From contig DATEDI010000026.1 in assembly GCA_035281745.1 (NCBI GenBank), positions 186,001 through 250,000 of the forward strand: a stretch of DNA of 64,000 nt, written 5' to 3'. A program made the translations under genes and the position numbers. Of the stretch, positions 34,837 to 43,301 are shown piece after piece (position 1 is the first letter of the stretch; the number at the start of each line of letters is the position of its first letter). The notes below the pieces were generated by a model. The model made no database searches. It was not told where the DNA came from and saw nothing but the letters and a program-made list of their open reading frames with translations. The stretch is from 66-474 sp035281745. Lineage in GTDB: Bacteria > Pseudomonadota > Gammaproteobacteria > Xanthomonadales > Rhodanobacteraceae.

Positions 34837-35427
34837 TCACGGATACAGCAGCCGCTTGCGCCATGTACCGTCGATGATTTCCCAACGCTCGCGCTCGTTC
34901 CAGCGATGTTCGCCGGCGAACCAGAATTCGACCAGATCCGGGACCACCCGATAGCCGCCCCACTCGGTCGGGCGCGGCACGTCCCGGCCCGCGAAGCGGC
35001 GCTCGAACTCATCCACGCGATGCTCAAGCGTCACGCGTTCGGGCAACGTCCGCGATTGCAGGGACGCCCACGCGCCGAGTTGGCTCAGCCGCTCGCGGGT
35101 CGCGAAATATGCGTCCGATTCGGCGGCCGGCAATTTCTCCGCACGGCCCTCGACGCGCACCTGCGCGGCGGGCTGCAGTCGCTTCCACAAAAGACACAAG
35201 GCGATGCGCGGGTTCGCTTCCAGTTGCGCGCCCTTGTCGCTGTCGTAGCGGGTGAAGAACGTGAAGCCGTGTTCGTCGGCGGTCTTCAGCAACACCATGC
35301 GCGCATGCACGCGGCCGTCCGCGCCCGCGGTCGCCACGGTCATCGCGTTGGGTTCGGGATCATCGCTGGCGCGCGCCCGCGTGTGCAGCCGCCGAAACAC
35401 TTCAAGAATCGTCGGATCGAGCGACAA
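34837..35427 (-). CDS. pdxH: Pyridoxamine 5'-phosphate oxidase
   Basis: PdxH oxidises pyridoxine/pyridoxamine phosphate to PLP with FMN. The family landmarks are present: AMTVATAGADGRVHARMVLLK with the substrate loop, FTFFTRYDSDKGAQL, and the C-terminal signature FWFAGEHRWNERERW and RLLYP at the very end. Length is 196 residues, close to normal. The start codon appears to be TTG (35425-35427), because the next ATG would remove the N-terminal helix. No strong ribosome binding site is visible. Confidence 0.93.
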   Translation of the reverse strand: MSLDPTILEVFRRLHTRARASDDPEPNAMTVATAGADGRVHARMVLLKTADEHGFTFFTRYDSDKGAQLEANPRIALCLLWKRLQPAAQVRVEGRAEKLPAAESDAYFATRERLSQLGAWASLQSRTLPERVTLEHRVDEFERRFAGRDVPRPTEWGGYRVVPDLVEFWFAGEHRWNERERWEIIDGTWRKRLLYP

Positions 35428-35671
35428 GGCAGTTCACCGGATGGATGGCAACTGCAAAGTTTACACGCCTGCAATTCGCCGCAAGCATGCGTCCATGCAG
35501 CTATCGCCGGCCGCGCCTCCTCGTGCGGGCGCTACTCGCACCATCCATGGCGCTCGCCCTTCGGGCGCGTTCGCTTCGCTCCGCCTGCGGGCCGCCTCCG
35601 GCGTTCGGGCGCGCTCCTGCGCGCCTCGTCACCGGCGCGAGATGCCCCCGGCATCTCGCGAAAGCCCCGGT

Positions 35672-36370
35672 TCACCCCTGCTCGATGCGATAGCCGTGTT
35701 GGTAGACGGCCGTCAGGCGCCAGCCGTTTTCACCCGACAGGCCAAGCTTCTTGCGCAGACGACTGATGTGGGTATCGACGGTGCGCGTGCTGACGTCGCC
35801 GGCGAGGTTCCAGACATTCTCGAGCAGCGCGTCGCGGCTGACGATGCGACCCTGGCGCCGGAACAGGTAGCAGGCCAGTTCGTATTCGCGCTGGGTGAGT
35901 TCCACCGGTTCGCCATTGATGCTGATCTGGCGGCGCTGCGGATCGATGCGGTAGGGCGGCAGTTCCAATACCTCGTTGCCATCGTGTTCGCCGCCGCGGC
36001 GTCGCAGCACCGCGGCTACGCGCGCGAGCAATTCACCCTGCTTGGGCGGTTTCACCACGTAGTCGTCGGCACCGGCGGCCAAGCCTTCGATGATCGCGGA
36101 TTCCTCACCGCTCGCGGTCAGGAAGATGACCGGCAGGCTCGCATTGGGCGACTCCCTGATCCACGAAAGGACTTCCAGCCCGGTGGAATCGGGCAGGCTG
36201 CGATCGAGCAGCACCAGATCCACGGCCTCGTTGCCCAGCCGGCGACGGAAATCATTGGCGGTACGAAAAACCGCGCAACCGTAACCCGCATGTTCCAGCC
36301 ACAGGCGCAACAGCGCGGTCTGGTCCGGATCATCCTCGACACAACCGATCGTCCACGTTGCAGCACTCAT
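35672..36370 (-). CDS. OmpR/PhoB-family response regulator (orphan)
   Basis: It has 232 residues. The receiver domain includes ED at residues 12-13 and the phosphoacceptor Asp in LVLLDRSLPDS near residue 56, a T of the switch (FLTAS), and the conserved K in VVKPPK. A winged-helix DNA-binding domain follows, with LTQREYELACYLFRRQGRIV and DTHISRLRKKLGL. No histidine kinase gene is adjacent, so the partner is unknown. The start ATG is at 36370. The 244-base gap downstream is rich in short palindromes but holds no gene. Confidence 0.9.
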   Translation of the reverse strand: MSAATWTIGCVEDDPDQTALLRLWLEHAGYGCAVFRTANDFRRRLGNEAVDLVLLDRSLPDSTGLEVLSWIRESPNASLPVIFLTASGEESAIIEGLAAGADDYVVKPPKQGELLARVAAVLRRRGGEHDGNEVLELPPYRIDPQRRQISINGEPVELTQREYELACYLFRRQGRIVSRDALLENVWNLAGDVSTRTVDTHISRLRKKLGLSGENGWRLTAVYQHGYRIEQG

Positions 36371-36461
36371 TGTTTGCTTCGACTCCCCGTCAATCGAATA
36401 CCCCCCTCACACCGCGAGCGGCCAACCTCCACCCGCGGCCTGAATGCCTTGTCACGCGCGT

Positions 36462-36665
36462 TCAATCCACTTCAAAATTGATGCGCATGTTGACGCGCCA
36501 TTCTCGCACGGCGCCACTGCTGTCTGTTGCGACCTTGATGTCGTTGACCCACGCACCCTTGATGTTCTTCACGGTTTTGGCGGCCTTTTCCAGACCGTGG
36601 CGCACGGCGTCCTCGATCCCCTTCGACGACGAGGCGCTCAACTCGATGACCTTGGTGACGGACAT
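36462..36665 (-). CDS. Dodecin (flavin-binding dodecamer)
   Basis: This 67-residue protein is the full dodecin length. The family pattern is clear: VIELSASSSKGIEDAVRHGL, then KTVKNIKGAWVNDIKV with the conserved Trp that stacks on flavin, and WRVNMRINFEVD at the C-terminus. Dodecins store and protect riboflavin, FMN or CoA. GAAGGAGA lies six or so bases before the ATG, a strong ribosome binding site. No operon partner is evident; the nearest upstream gene is an inositol-monophosphatase family member 81 bases away on the same strand. Confidence 0.96.
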   Translation of the reverse strand: MSVTKVIELSASSSKGIEDAVRHGLEKAAKTVKNIKGAWVNDIKVATDSSGAVREWRVNMRINFEVD

Positions 36666-36746
36666 GCTGGCTCTCCTTCTTCGCGGTGGAAATCCGATAA
36701 CCTCGATACGGGAACGGGTCCAACCGTGACAGGGTTCACGGCTTTG

Positions 36747-37595
36747 TCAAGTATCTGCGGCGGCAGCCATGGACCGTGCAGCCGCACCGGCCTGTTGTCG
36801 AAATCTTGCCAGGATTTCCGCGTGCAACGCCGGTGTCGCCGCCAGCACGCTGCGGGTGCCGAGCGCAAGCTCGTCGCCTTCCAGATCGGTGAACACGCCG
36901 CCGGCCTCGCGGACGATGACGGCCAGCGCGGCGACGTCCAGGATGTTGACGTCGGATTCGATCACGATGTCCAGCCCACCGCACGCCAGCAGGTGATAGT
37001 GGCAGAAATCGCCGTAGCCACGCACGCGGTTGACCTTGCCCACCAGTTCGCCGAGCACATTCCAGCGGGCCGCATCCTGCGCCAGCGACTTGATGTTGCC
37101 GAGCGACAAGGCGGCGTCACGCAATGCCCGGGTAGGCGTGATTCCGACACGCCGACCGTTCAGGGACCCTTCTTCAAAAAACGCACCGCCGCCGCGGCGC
37201 GCCCACATGGTTTCGCCATAGGCCGCCGCATGCGACACGCCAAGCACCAGTTCACCCGCATGCATCAGCGCGATCTGGGTGGAAAAGAACGGCGTGCCGC
37301 GCACGAAGCTCTTGGTGCCATCCAGCGGATCGACCAGCCACAGGAATTCCCCCTCGCCCTCGCGCCCGTGTTCCTCGCCCAGGATTGCGTGGGCCGGAAA
37401 GACCTGTCGCAACGTGTCGCGGATCATGTCCTCGGCTTCGCGGTCGGCGATGGTGACGGGCGTGGCGTCGGGCTTGATCTCTACCGCTACGCCCTGCCCG
37501 AAATGGTCCATGATGCGCCGGCCGGCCTGGCGCGCGGCCGCAAGCGCGACGGCAAGGGCGTGGTCGAGGAATGCGGCGTCGGGGGTGATGGCCAT
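36747..37595 (-). CDS. hisN: Inositol monophosphatase family enzyme, probably histidinol-phosphatase
   Basis: This 282-residue enzyme has all metal-binding motifs of the Li-sensitive phosphatase fold: GEEHG with E74, WLVDPLDGTKSF with D89 and D92, and ESDVNILDVAALAVIV in the C-terminal half. The IMPase family includes SuhB, CysQ and HisN. The FVRGTPFFSTQIAL segment and the shape of the last motif favour the HisN type (histidinol-phosphatase), but no his genes are adjacent. Divergent from bioA, with a 55-base gap. Confidence 0.8.
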   Translation of the reverse strand: MAITPDAAFLDHALAVALAAARQAGRRIMDHFGQGVAVEIKPDATPVTIADREAEDMIRDTLRQVFPAHAILGEEHGREGEGEFLWLVDPLDGTKSFVRGTPFFSTQIALMHAGELVLGVSHAAAYGETMWARRGGGAFFEEGSLNGRRVGITPTRALRDAALSLGNIKSLAQDAARWNVLGELVGKVNRVRGYGDFCHYHLLACGGLDIVIESDVNILDVAALAVIVREAGGVFTDLEGDELALGTRSVLAATPALHAEILARFRQQAGAAARSMAAAADT

Positions 37596-37650
37596 GGTTG
37601 CGAGCTTACCCGCGCTTGAGCCCGTTCGCCTTGGCGGCGATCATGGCGGG

Positions 37651-39015
37651 ATGACCCAAGCCCCTTCCCGCAACGCCGACCTCGCCGCGCGCGACCTCGC
37701 GCACGTGTGGCACCCCTGCACCCAGATGCGCGAGCACGCCTCGCAACTGCCGCTGATCCCCATCGTTGGCGGCGACGGCGCCTGGCTGATCGACGCCGAC
37801 GGCAACCGTTACCTCGACGGCATCAGCTCATGGTGGAGCAATCTGTTCGGACACGCGAATCCGCGCATCGCCGCAGCGATCGGCAAGCAGGCGGCGCGAC
37901 TCAATCACGTGATGCTGGCCGGCTTCACCCACGAACCCGCCCTGCAACTGGCCGAACAACTGGTGCGCATCGCGCCGCCGGGCCTGAGTCGGGTCTCCTA
38001 CGCAAGCGACGGCGCCAGCGCGGTCGAAATCGCGCTGAAGATGAGTTTCCATTACTGGCGCAACACGGGCAAGCCGCAACGCACGCGCTTCATCGCGCTG
38101 GCCAACGCTTATCACGGCGAAACCCTGGGCGCACTGGCGGTAAGCGATCTTCCGCTGTACCGCGCGGTGTACGGGCCGCTGCTGTTCGACCCCATCGTCG
38201 CACCGTCGCCCGACTGGTTGGATGCGGAGCCCGGCGAGAGCGCCGATGATGTCGCGCGCCGACGACTGGCCGACATGCGTGCGTTGCTGGAGCGCCACGC
38301 GCACGCAACCTCCGCGGTGATCATCGAACCGTTGGTGCAGTGCTCGGGCGGCATGCGCATGCACGCACCTTCTTACCTTGCCGGTCTGCGCGCACTCTGC
38401 GACGAATTCGACGTACACCTGATCGCGGATGAAATCGCGGTCGGGTTCGGTCGCACCGGCACGATGTTCGCCTGCGAGCAAGCCTCGATCGCACCCGATT
38501 TCCTGTGCCTGTCGAAGGGCCTTACCGGCGGTGCGCTGCCGCTGTCGGCAGTGCTCACCACCGACCGGGTTTACGAGGCGTTTCTCGGCGACTACGCGGC
38601 CAACAACGCGTTCCTGCACTCACACACCTTCAGCGGCAACCCGATCGCGTGCGCGGCGGCGCTGGCATCCCTTTCGATTTTTCGCGACGAGCCGGTTCTG
38701 GAACGCAATCGTGAGCTGGCTTCACACCTCGCGCGGCGACTGGAAGTGCTGCGCGATCACCCGCACGTCGCCAACCTCCGACAGACCGGCTGGATCGCGG
38801 CGTTCGATCTGGTCGAACGCAAGGACTCGCGTTCGCCGTACCCGAGCGCGCAACGCCATGGTCTGCGCTTCTACCGGCACGCGCTCTCGCGCGGCGTATT
38901 GCTGCGCCCGCTGGGCGACACCGTGTATTTCCTGCCGCCGTATTGCATCGACGAAAACGGCATCGACACGTTGGTCGATGTCGCGATCGAATCCCTGGAT
39001 GCCACGAGTACCTGA
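37651..39015 (+). CDS. bioA: Adenosylmethionine-8-amino-7-oxononanoate aminotransferase
   Basis: BioA makes 7,8-diaminopelargonate for biotin using SAM as amino donor. At 454 residues it is slightly longer than E. coli BioA (429). HVWHPCTQMREH and DGISSWWSNLFGHANPRI at the N-terminus are typical of BioA. The PLP-binding lysine is K289 in LSKGLTGG, and LIADEIAVGFGRTG precedes it. The start ATG at 37651 matches the family N-terminus; the long open frame upstream overlaps the IMPase gene on the other strand. No other bio genes are in the window. Confidence 0.95.
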   Translation: MTQAPSRNADLAARDLAHVWHPCTQMREHASQLPLIPIVGGDGAWLIDADGNRYLDGISSWWSNLFGHANPRIAAAIGKQAARLNHVMLAGFTHEPALQLAEQLVRIAPPGLSRVSYASDGASAVEIALKMSFHYWRNTGKPQRTRFIALANAYHGETLGALAVSDLPLYRAVYGPLLFDPIVAPSPDWLDAEPGESADDVARRRLADMRALLERHAHATSAVIIEPLVQCSGGMRMHAPSYLAGLRALCDEFDVHLIADEIAVGFGRTGTMFACEQASIAPDFLCLSKGLTGGALPLSAVLTTDRVYEAFLGDYAANNAFLHSHTFSGNPIACAAALASLSIFRDEPVLERNRELASHLARRLEVLRDHPHVANLRQTGWIAAFDLVERKDSRSPYPSAQRHGLRFYRHALSRGVLLRPLGDTVYFLPPYCIDENGIDTLVDVAIESLDATST

Positions 39016-39050
39016 GAAAACTTCTAACGCTCCTTCATGCCAACGCGCGA

Positions 39051-39100
39051 AGCGGCTGTTGTGGAAAGTCAGACCATGGACGGTCGTTCTGGAATCCATT
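39051..39100. repeat. Family E dispersed repeat, copy 1
   Basis: The 50 bases from AGCGGCTGTTGTGGAAAGTC to GGAATCCATT match the segment at 60041-60090 in 40 of 50 positions without gaps. It lies in the gap between bioA and the small secreted protein gene. The function is unknown; both copies are just outside genes. Confidence 0.75.
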
Positions 39101-39162
39101 GACCGCGAACGCCCATGACCGCCGATGATCCCAACGGAACAGCGTTCATGGATGAACGCAAA

Positions 39163-39501
39163 TCAATGCCCGCGCACGGTCACCGAAGGATCCAGCATCT
39201 GCAACGCCTGACCGATGTTGGTTGCGCCGGTGCGCTGGAGGTCCTGCTGGCTGTAGCTGTTGCCAGCCACCGGCAGGCATTGGCCCTTGGGCGGCGGAAT
39301 GTGGCTGCCGGTGTCACGAATGCACTGGCGCGAATCCACCGGCGGCACCGAACGTTTCTGGTTGGCCCGCGAATTGGCCGCGGCTTGCGCAGTGGTGGTG
39401 GTGTCCGCCCGGGTGTTGTCAACAGTCTGGGCAAAGGCAGGCATCGCGAATGCAGCCGTGCCGGCCAGTGCAACGGCGCCCGCAAAAAACAGTTTGTTCA
39501 T
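39163..39501 (-). CDS. Small secreted protein with TonB-receptor plug-like C-terminus
   Basis: This 112-residue protein starts with a signal peptide, MNKLFFAGAVALAGTAAFA, with a probable cut after AFAQ or AFA-M. The mature part is Thr/Asn/Ala-rich and has two cysteines (QCI and QCL) separated by about 15 residues with SHIPPPKG. The end, YSQQDLQRTGATNIGQALQM followed by LDPSVTV, strongly resembles the opening of a TonB-dependent receptor plug domain, but no barrel follows. GAAGGAG eight bases before the ATG supports the start. I do not recognise a function. It may be a decoy, a signalling partner for a TonB receptor, or a relic that gained a signal peptide. Confidence 0.8.
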   Translation of the reverse strand: MNKLFFAGAVALAGTAAFAMPAFAQTVDNTRADTTTTAQAAANSRANQKRSVPPVDSRQCIRDTGSHIPPPKGQCLPVAGNSYSQQDLQRTGATNIGQALQMLDPSVTVRGH

Positions 39502-39631
39502 GGTCAGGACTCCTTCGAAGGGTATCCCGAACCCATTGTGCGCCTGCCGATCTACGAAGGCAATCGTCGCAGTACCAAGGACCGGGTTCGTTCATACTTT
39601 CGACCCTCGCTGCCGACGAAGATTCCCTCCG

Positions 39632-40372
39632 ATGCGCTCGATTCGCCTGTTCGCCGACACGCCGCTGGAACCAGGCGTGGCCGTGGCGCTGCCCGCCAAG
39701 GCCGCCGCGCATGCGCTTCGCGTGTTGCGTCTGAAATCCGGTGATGCGGTGGTGCTGTTCAATGGCGACGGTCACGAATACCCGGCGCGGCTGGTGTCCG
39801 CCGGCGCCCGCGAGCTGCGCGCGGAAGTGACATTGCGAGAATCACCCGTTCGCGAATCACCGCTGCAGGTCACCCTGATCCAGGCGCTCGCGCGCGGCGA
39901 GAAAATGGACTGGATCGTCCAGAAGGCCACCGAGCTGGGGATCGCCCGCATCGTGCCGGCCACGACCGAACGCAGCGAGGTGAAGCTGGACGCGGCGCGT
40001 GGCGAAAAACGTCTCGAACACTGGCGGGCGATCGCGATTGCCGCTTGCGAACAATGCGGGCGCAACGTGCTCCCCGTCATCGAACCGCCCGTCGAACTTT
40101 CGACGTGGCTGAAGACAACCGATGCGATGGAAGCGGGTTCGCGCTGGATGCTGCACCCCGGCAGCGCTACCCGCGTGCGCGACCTGTCGACAATGCCACC
40201 GGCAGCATTGGCTCTGGCAGTGGGACCGGAAGGCGGCTTCGGCGAAAGTGACGTGGCGGCCATGCGCGCGCACGACTTCCGGGAATTGGCGCTGGGACCG
40301 CGCATCCTGCGCACAGAAACCGCGGGCGTTGTCGCGATTGCCGCGCTGCAAGCGATTTTGGGCGACCTGTAG
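39632..40372 (+). CDS. rsmE: 16S rRNA (uracil-1498-N3)-methyltransferase
   Basis: RsmE methylates U1498 in 16S rRNA. It has 246 residues, the usual length. A PUA-like N-terminal domain is followed by a SPOUT knot with the SAM motifs ALAVGPEGGFGESDVAAM and LALGPRILRTETAGVVAI near the C-terminus. KMDWIVQKATELGIARIVP is also typical. The ATG at 39632 starts the family N-terminus MRSIRLFADT. It is divergent from the small secreted protein gene, with a 130-base promoter gap. Confidence 0.96.
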   Translation: MRSIRLFADTPLEPGVAVALPAKAAAHALRVLRLKSGDAVVLFNGDGHEYPARLVSAGARELRAEVTLRESPVRESPLQVTLIQALARGEKMDWIVQKATELGIARIVPATTERSEVKLDAARGEKRLEHWRAIAIAACEQCGRNVLPVIEPPVELSTWLKTTDAMEAGSRWMLHPGSATRVRDLSTMPPAALALAVGPEGGFGESDVAAMRAHDFRELALGPRILRTETAGVVAIAALQAILGDL

Positions 40373-40399
40373 CCCGTCGATCACGCCAACTCGACACGC

Positions 40400-40867
40400 T
40401 CACCCGGTGAAAAGCACCGCCGGATCGCCGGTGAACCACACCATGTCGATGCGCATGTGGTCGACCGTCCACGCGTCATCCTGCCGGGACAATTTCAGCA
40501 TGTAGATGTGCTTGAGCAACAGATGTCGCGAATGGTCTTCGCGCGGCAAATGTTGCGCTTCCACCAATGCGTACAATCCGGCGTGCGCGCCATCGAATGC
40601 CGTGACGCGCGGATTGGTGACGGTGTGCGTCGTGTCCAGATCGTCGATGGCGGCAAACACGGATTCGGCGATAGCGCCGCGTCCCACGAACGGCGCGATG
40701 TCGACGCCGAGCAGGCGCGCTGGCTGGGTGAAATCGAGCACCGCGTCGAGCGAAAATGCCGACTCGAACAATGCCCGATCACGCAAATCCTGTCCGGCGC
40801 CGAAGCGATACAAGGCATCGACGATGGCGATGAAATCGGTTGCGGGAGCGAGCGGGGAAGCGTTCAT
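40400..40867 (-). CDS. SnoaL/NTF2-like protein
   Basis: This 155-residue protein has the alpha+beta cone pattern of SnoaL-like enzymes: ALYRFGAGQDLRDRALFESAF at the N-terminus, DFTQPARLLG, TTHTVTNPRV, and HLLLKHIYMLKLSR with WTVDHMRIDMVWFTG at the end. Such proteins act as isomerases, dehydratases or ligand binders. The start at ATG 40867 (MNASPLAP) is chosen because the residues before it lack resemblance. It is downstream of the PhzF-like gene on the same strand, with a 69-base gap, so both may belong to one transcript with the RND pump. Confidence 0.8.
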   Translation of the reverse strand: MNASPLAPATDFIAIVDALYRFGAGQDLRDRALFESAFSLDAVLDFTQPARLLGVDIAPFVGRGAIAESVFAAIDDLDTTHTVTNPRVTAFDGAHAGLYALVEAQHLPREDHSRHLLLKHIYMLKLSRQDDAWTVDHMRIDMVWFTGDPAVLFTG

Positions 40868-40936
40868 GATTGTTTTCCATGCAAGGATCGGGGGATTGCT
40901 GGACGATTGAAAGCCGGCTGATGTGCGCACGGTTCG

Positions 40937-41782
40937 TCATGGTTTGCCGGCCGCACGCATGATGCGCGCGGTGCCCGAGACGCGAATCGAACTCCCGGGC
41001 GCGGGCGGAATTTCGGCCCGCAAGCACGAGCACACCCCCATGTCCTCGCCCTGCAAAACATCGATGACGCCCCCGTGCGGCCATGCAAGGTCGCGCAGGT
41101 AACCGGCAAATGCGGCCGTCCCGGCACCCGTAGCCGGGTCTTCATGGATGCCTCCGGATGCGAACGGATTGCGCGTGTGGAACCGTTGCGGTGTTTCGGC
41201 CCAGGCCAGCAGGATCGTGACGAGGCCGGCTTGATTCATCAGGTTGCGGCCAGCATCGAGTTCATAGGTCATCGCGGCCAGGGTCTGCCGGGATTTCAAA
41301 ACCAGCGCGAGATGACGGGCGCCGCCATGGACGATCGCGGGTGGAATGCGTTCATCCAGATCCTCCGGCGTGTAGCCGAACAGTTCGAGTGCGTCGGAAA
41401 CCAGCTGCGCGGGGGCCGGTATGCTGCGGGTAGGTGGAGACTGCAGCGCGGCGGTCACCAGGCCATCACCGGTGCGCGCTTCGACCGTGATGTTGGCCTC
41501 GTTGAGGGTGAGCGCGAAAACACCGTCGCCGTGCTTCATCGCAAGCGCTGCGCCCAGCGCAATCGTGGCATGACCGCAGAAGGGCACTTCCGATTCAGGC
41601 GAGAAATAGCGTACCCGCCAGCCCGTGCCGGCCGGGGCTGCAAACGCGGTTTCGGAGAATCCGACTTCGGCGGCGATCCGCTGCATCGCGTCGACATCGG
41701 GAAGTCGGTCCCCCAATACGACGCCGGCCGGGTTGCCGCCCGTGTTGCCGTCGGAAAACGCGGCGATTTTCAGGATGTCCAT
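40937..41782 (-). CDS. PhzF family isomerase/epimerase-like protein
   Basis: This 281-residue protein belongs to the PhzF/YddE family, which has the diaminopimelate epimerase fold. Landmarks are AFSDGNTGGNPAGVVL, the catalytic Glu region AAEVGFSETAF, RYFSPESEVPFCGHATI, and the C-terminal NPFASGGIHEDPATGAGTAA. True PhzF isomerises a phenazine precursor, but most relatives have unknown substrates, and no other phenazine genes are here. GAAAGG lies eight bases before the ATG at 41782. It sits 84 bases downstream of the outer-membrane factor gene. Confidence 0.85.
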   Translation of the reverse strand: MDILKIAAFSDGNTGGNPAGVVLGDRLPDVDAMQRIAAEVGFSETAFAAPAGTGWRVRYFSPESEVPFCGHATIALGAALAMKHGDGVFALTLNEANITVEARTGDGLVTAALQSPPTRSIPAPAQLVSDALELFGYTPEDLDERIPPAIVHGGARHLALVLKSRQTLAAMTYELDAGRNLMNQAGLVTILLAWAETPQRFHTRNPFASGGIHEDPATGAGTAAFAGYLRDLAWPHGGVIDVLQGEDMGVCSCLRAEIPPAPGSSIRVSGTARIMRAAGKP

Positions 41783-41866
41783 GGTTTTACCTTTCGAGTT
41801 GATGGGATGCTGTCCCGCAGTCATGAAGGCGCGCGCCGAACGGAATCTTGCGCCACACACGCAGGT

Positions 41867-43300
41867 TCAATGCGCACGCGCGACCGCCGAACACGTCGCG
41901 TCACCGCAAGCCTGCCAGCCACCACCCAGCGCCTTGTAGAGTGAAACCGCACGGATATCGATCGCGGCTTGGCCCTGCGCAAGCGCGTCTTCCGCGGCCA
42001 GTTGCACGCGCTCGGCATCCAGCAATTCCAGAAAGCCGGTCGCGCCTTCCTTGTAACGGGTGCGCGCGAGATCGGCGGCACGACGGCTTTGCCGGGCCTG
42101 CGCGATCAGTTTTTCGACCCGCGCGTGTTGCTGGTTGTAGCCGACCACCGCATTGTCGATGTCTTCGATGGCTTCCAGGATCGTGCGCTGGTAATTCGCC
42201 TGTGCGGCATCGGCGCGCGCCTCGGCGGCGTGCAGTTCGCTGCGCACCCGTTTTACGTTCAGGCCTTTCCAGGTGATGCTGGGCATGATCGACCATGCGC
42301 GCGTGGACGGACTGCCGAAATCGTTGCTGCGCCCGGCAAGAAATCCGAAGAAACCGCCCAGCGAAACGTGCGGGAAGAAGTCCGCCTTGGCTACCCCGAT
42401 CCGCGCGGTGGCGGCCGCGTATTCACGCTCGGCGATGCGCACGTCGGGACGCCGCGCCAGTACGTCGCCAGCCGCGCCGATCGGCAACACTGCGTCGATG
42501 GGCTGGAACGTCTTCGGCGACACGTCGATGTCGAGCGCGCCGGGCTGCTCGCCCAGCAGCACCGCCAACCGATTTGCATCGGCATGCGCCTGCATGTCCA
42601 GCAACGGCAACTGCGCTTCCACCGCACTCAAACGCGCTTCGGCGCTGGCCACGTCCTGCTCCGACGCGGTGCCCACCTCGGCGCGCGCGCGGATCAGCTT
42701 CAGGGTGTCCTGCTGGTTGGCGATGTCACGCTTGGCGATGGCCTGCCGCTGCTGCACGCCGCGCAATCCGAAGTAATTGCGCGCGACCTCGGCGATCAGG
42801 CTTACCTGCACGTCCTGCAACGCGGCTTCGCTGGCACCGAGGTCGGCGTGCGCAGCTTCCACGGAACGCCGCACGCCGCCGAACAGGTCGATTTCCCAAC
42901 TGGCATCGAAACCGGCCTGGTAGGCCGTCACCGTGTTGCGTTGATCGCTGACGCCCGGCGTCTGCTCGCGGCTGCGTGTGTACGAAATGCCGGCCTCGAT
43001 ATCCGGAAGGTATTGCGACTTGGCGCCACCCAGCATGGCCCGCGATTCATCGAGCCGCGCTATTGCGATGCGAAGATCGAGATTGTTGGCCGCCGCGCGC
43101 TGGATCAGCGCATCCAGCACCGGATCGCCGAATTGCTTCCACCACTCGGCCTGGAAATGCGCGGCGTTTTCGCGCGCCGCATCCAGGTCCTGCAATTGCG
43201 GCACCGGTGTGGCTGGCTTGTGGTAGTCCGGTCCGACGGTGACGCAGCCGGCCAACGCGAGTGCCGCCACCAGCACCGTGGTTCGAATCAGCGAAGTCAT
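41867..43300 (-). CDS. Outer-membrane efflux lipoprotein, NodT/OprM family
   Basis: This 477-residue protein begins with a lipoprotein signal peptide ending ALALAGC, followed by TVGPDYHKPATPVP, the standard N-terminus of NodT-type factors. The two repeated long helical segments that build the periplasmic tunnel are visible around NLDLRIAIARLDESRAMLGG and TRYKEGATGFLELLDAERVQ. It is the third gene of a tripartite RND set (adaptor 46603-47910, permease 43302-46487), and its start lies one base after the permease stop codon. That makes this pump self-contained. Confidence 0.93.
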   Translation of the reverse strand: MTSLIRTTVLVAALALAGCVTVGPDYHKPATPVPQLQDLDAARENAAHFQAEWWKQFGDPVLDALIQRAAANNLDLRIAIARLDESRAMLGGAKSQYLPDIEAGISYTRSREQTPGVSDQRNTVTAYQAGFDASWEIDLFGGVRRSVEAAHADLGASEAALQDVQVSLIAEVARNYFGLRGVQQRQAIAKRDIANQQDTLKLIRARAEVGTASEQDVASAEARLSAVEAQLPLLDMQAHADANRLAVLLGEQPGALDIDVSPKTFQPIDAVLPIGAAGDVLARRPDVRIAEREYAAATARIGVAKADFFPHVSLGGFFGFLAGRSNDFGSPSTRAWSIMPSITWKGLNVKRVRSELHAAEARADAAQANYQRTILEAIEDIDNAVVGYNQQHARVEKLIAQARQSRRAADLARTRYKEGATGFLELLDAERVQLAAEDALAQGQAAIDIRAVSLYKALGGGWQACGDATCSAVARAH

Positions 43301-43301
43301 T

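Noticed and set aside
35428..35671. Palindrome-rich gap between pdxH and the response regulator as a possible RNA gene
   Set aside because: It has many GC-rich inverted words, but no promoter-terminator pair or known RNA fold that I can support.
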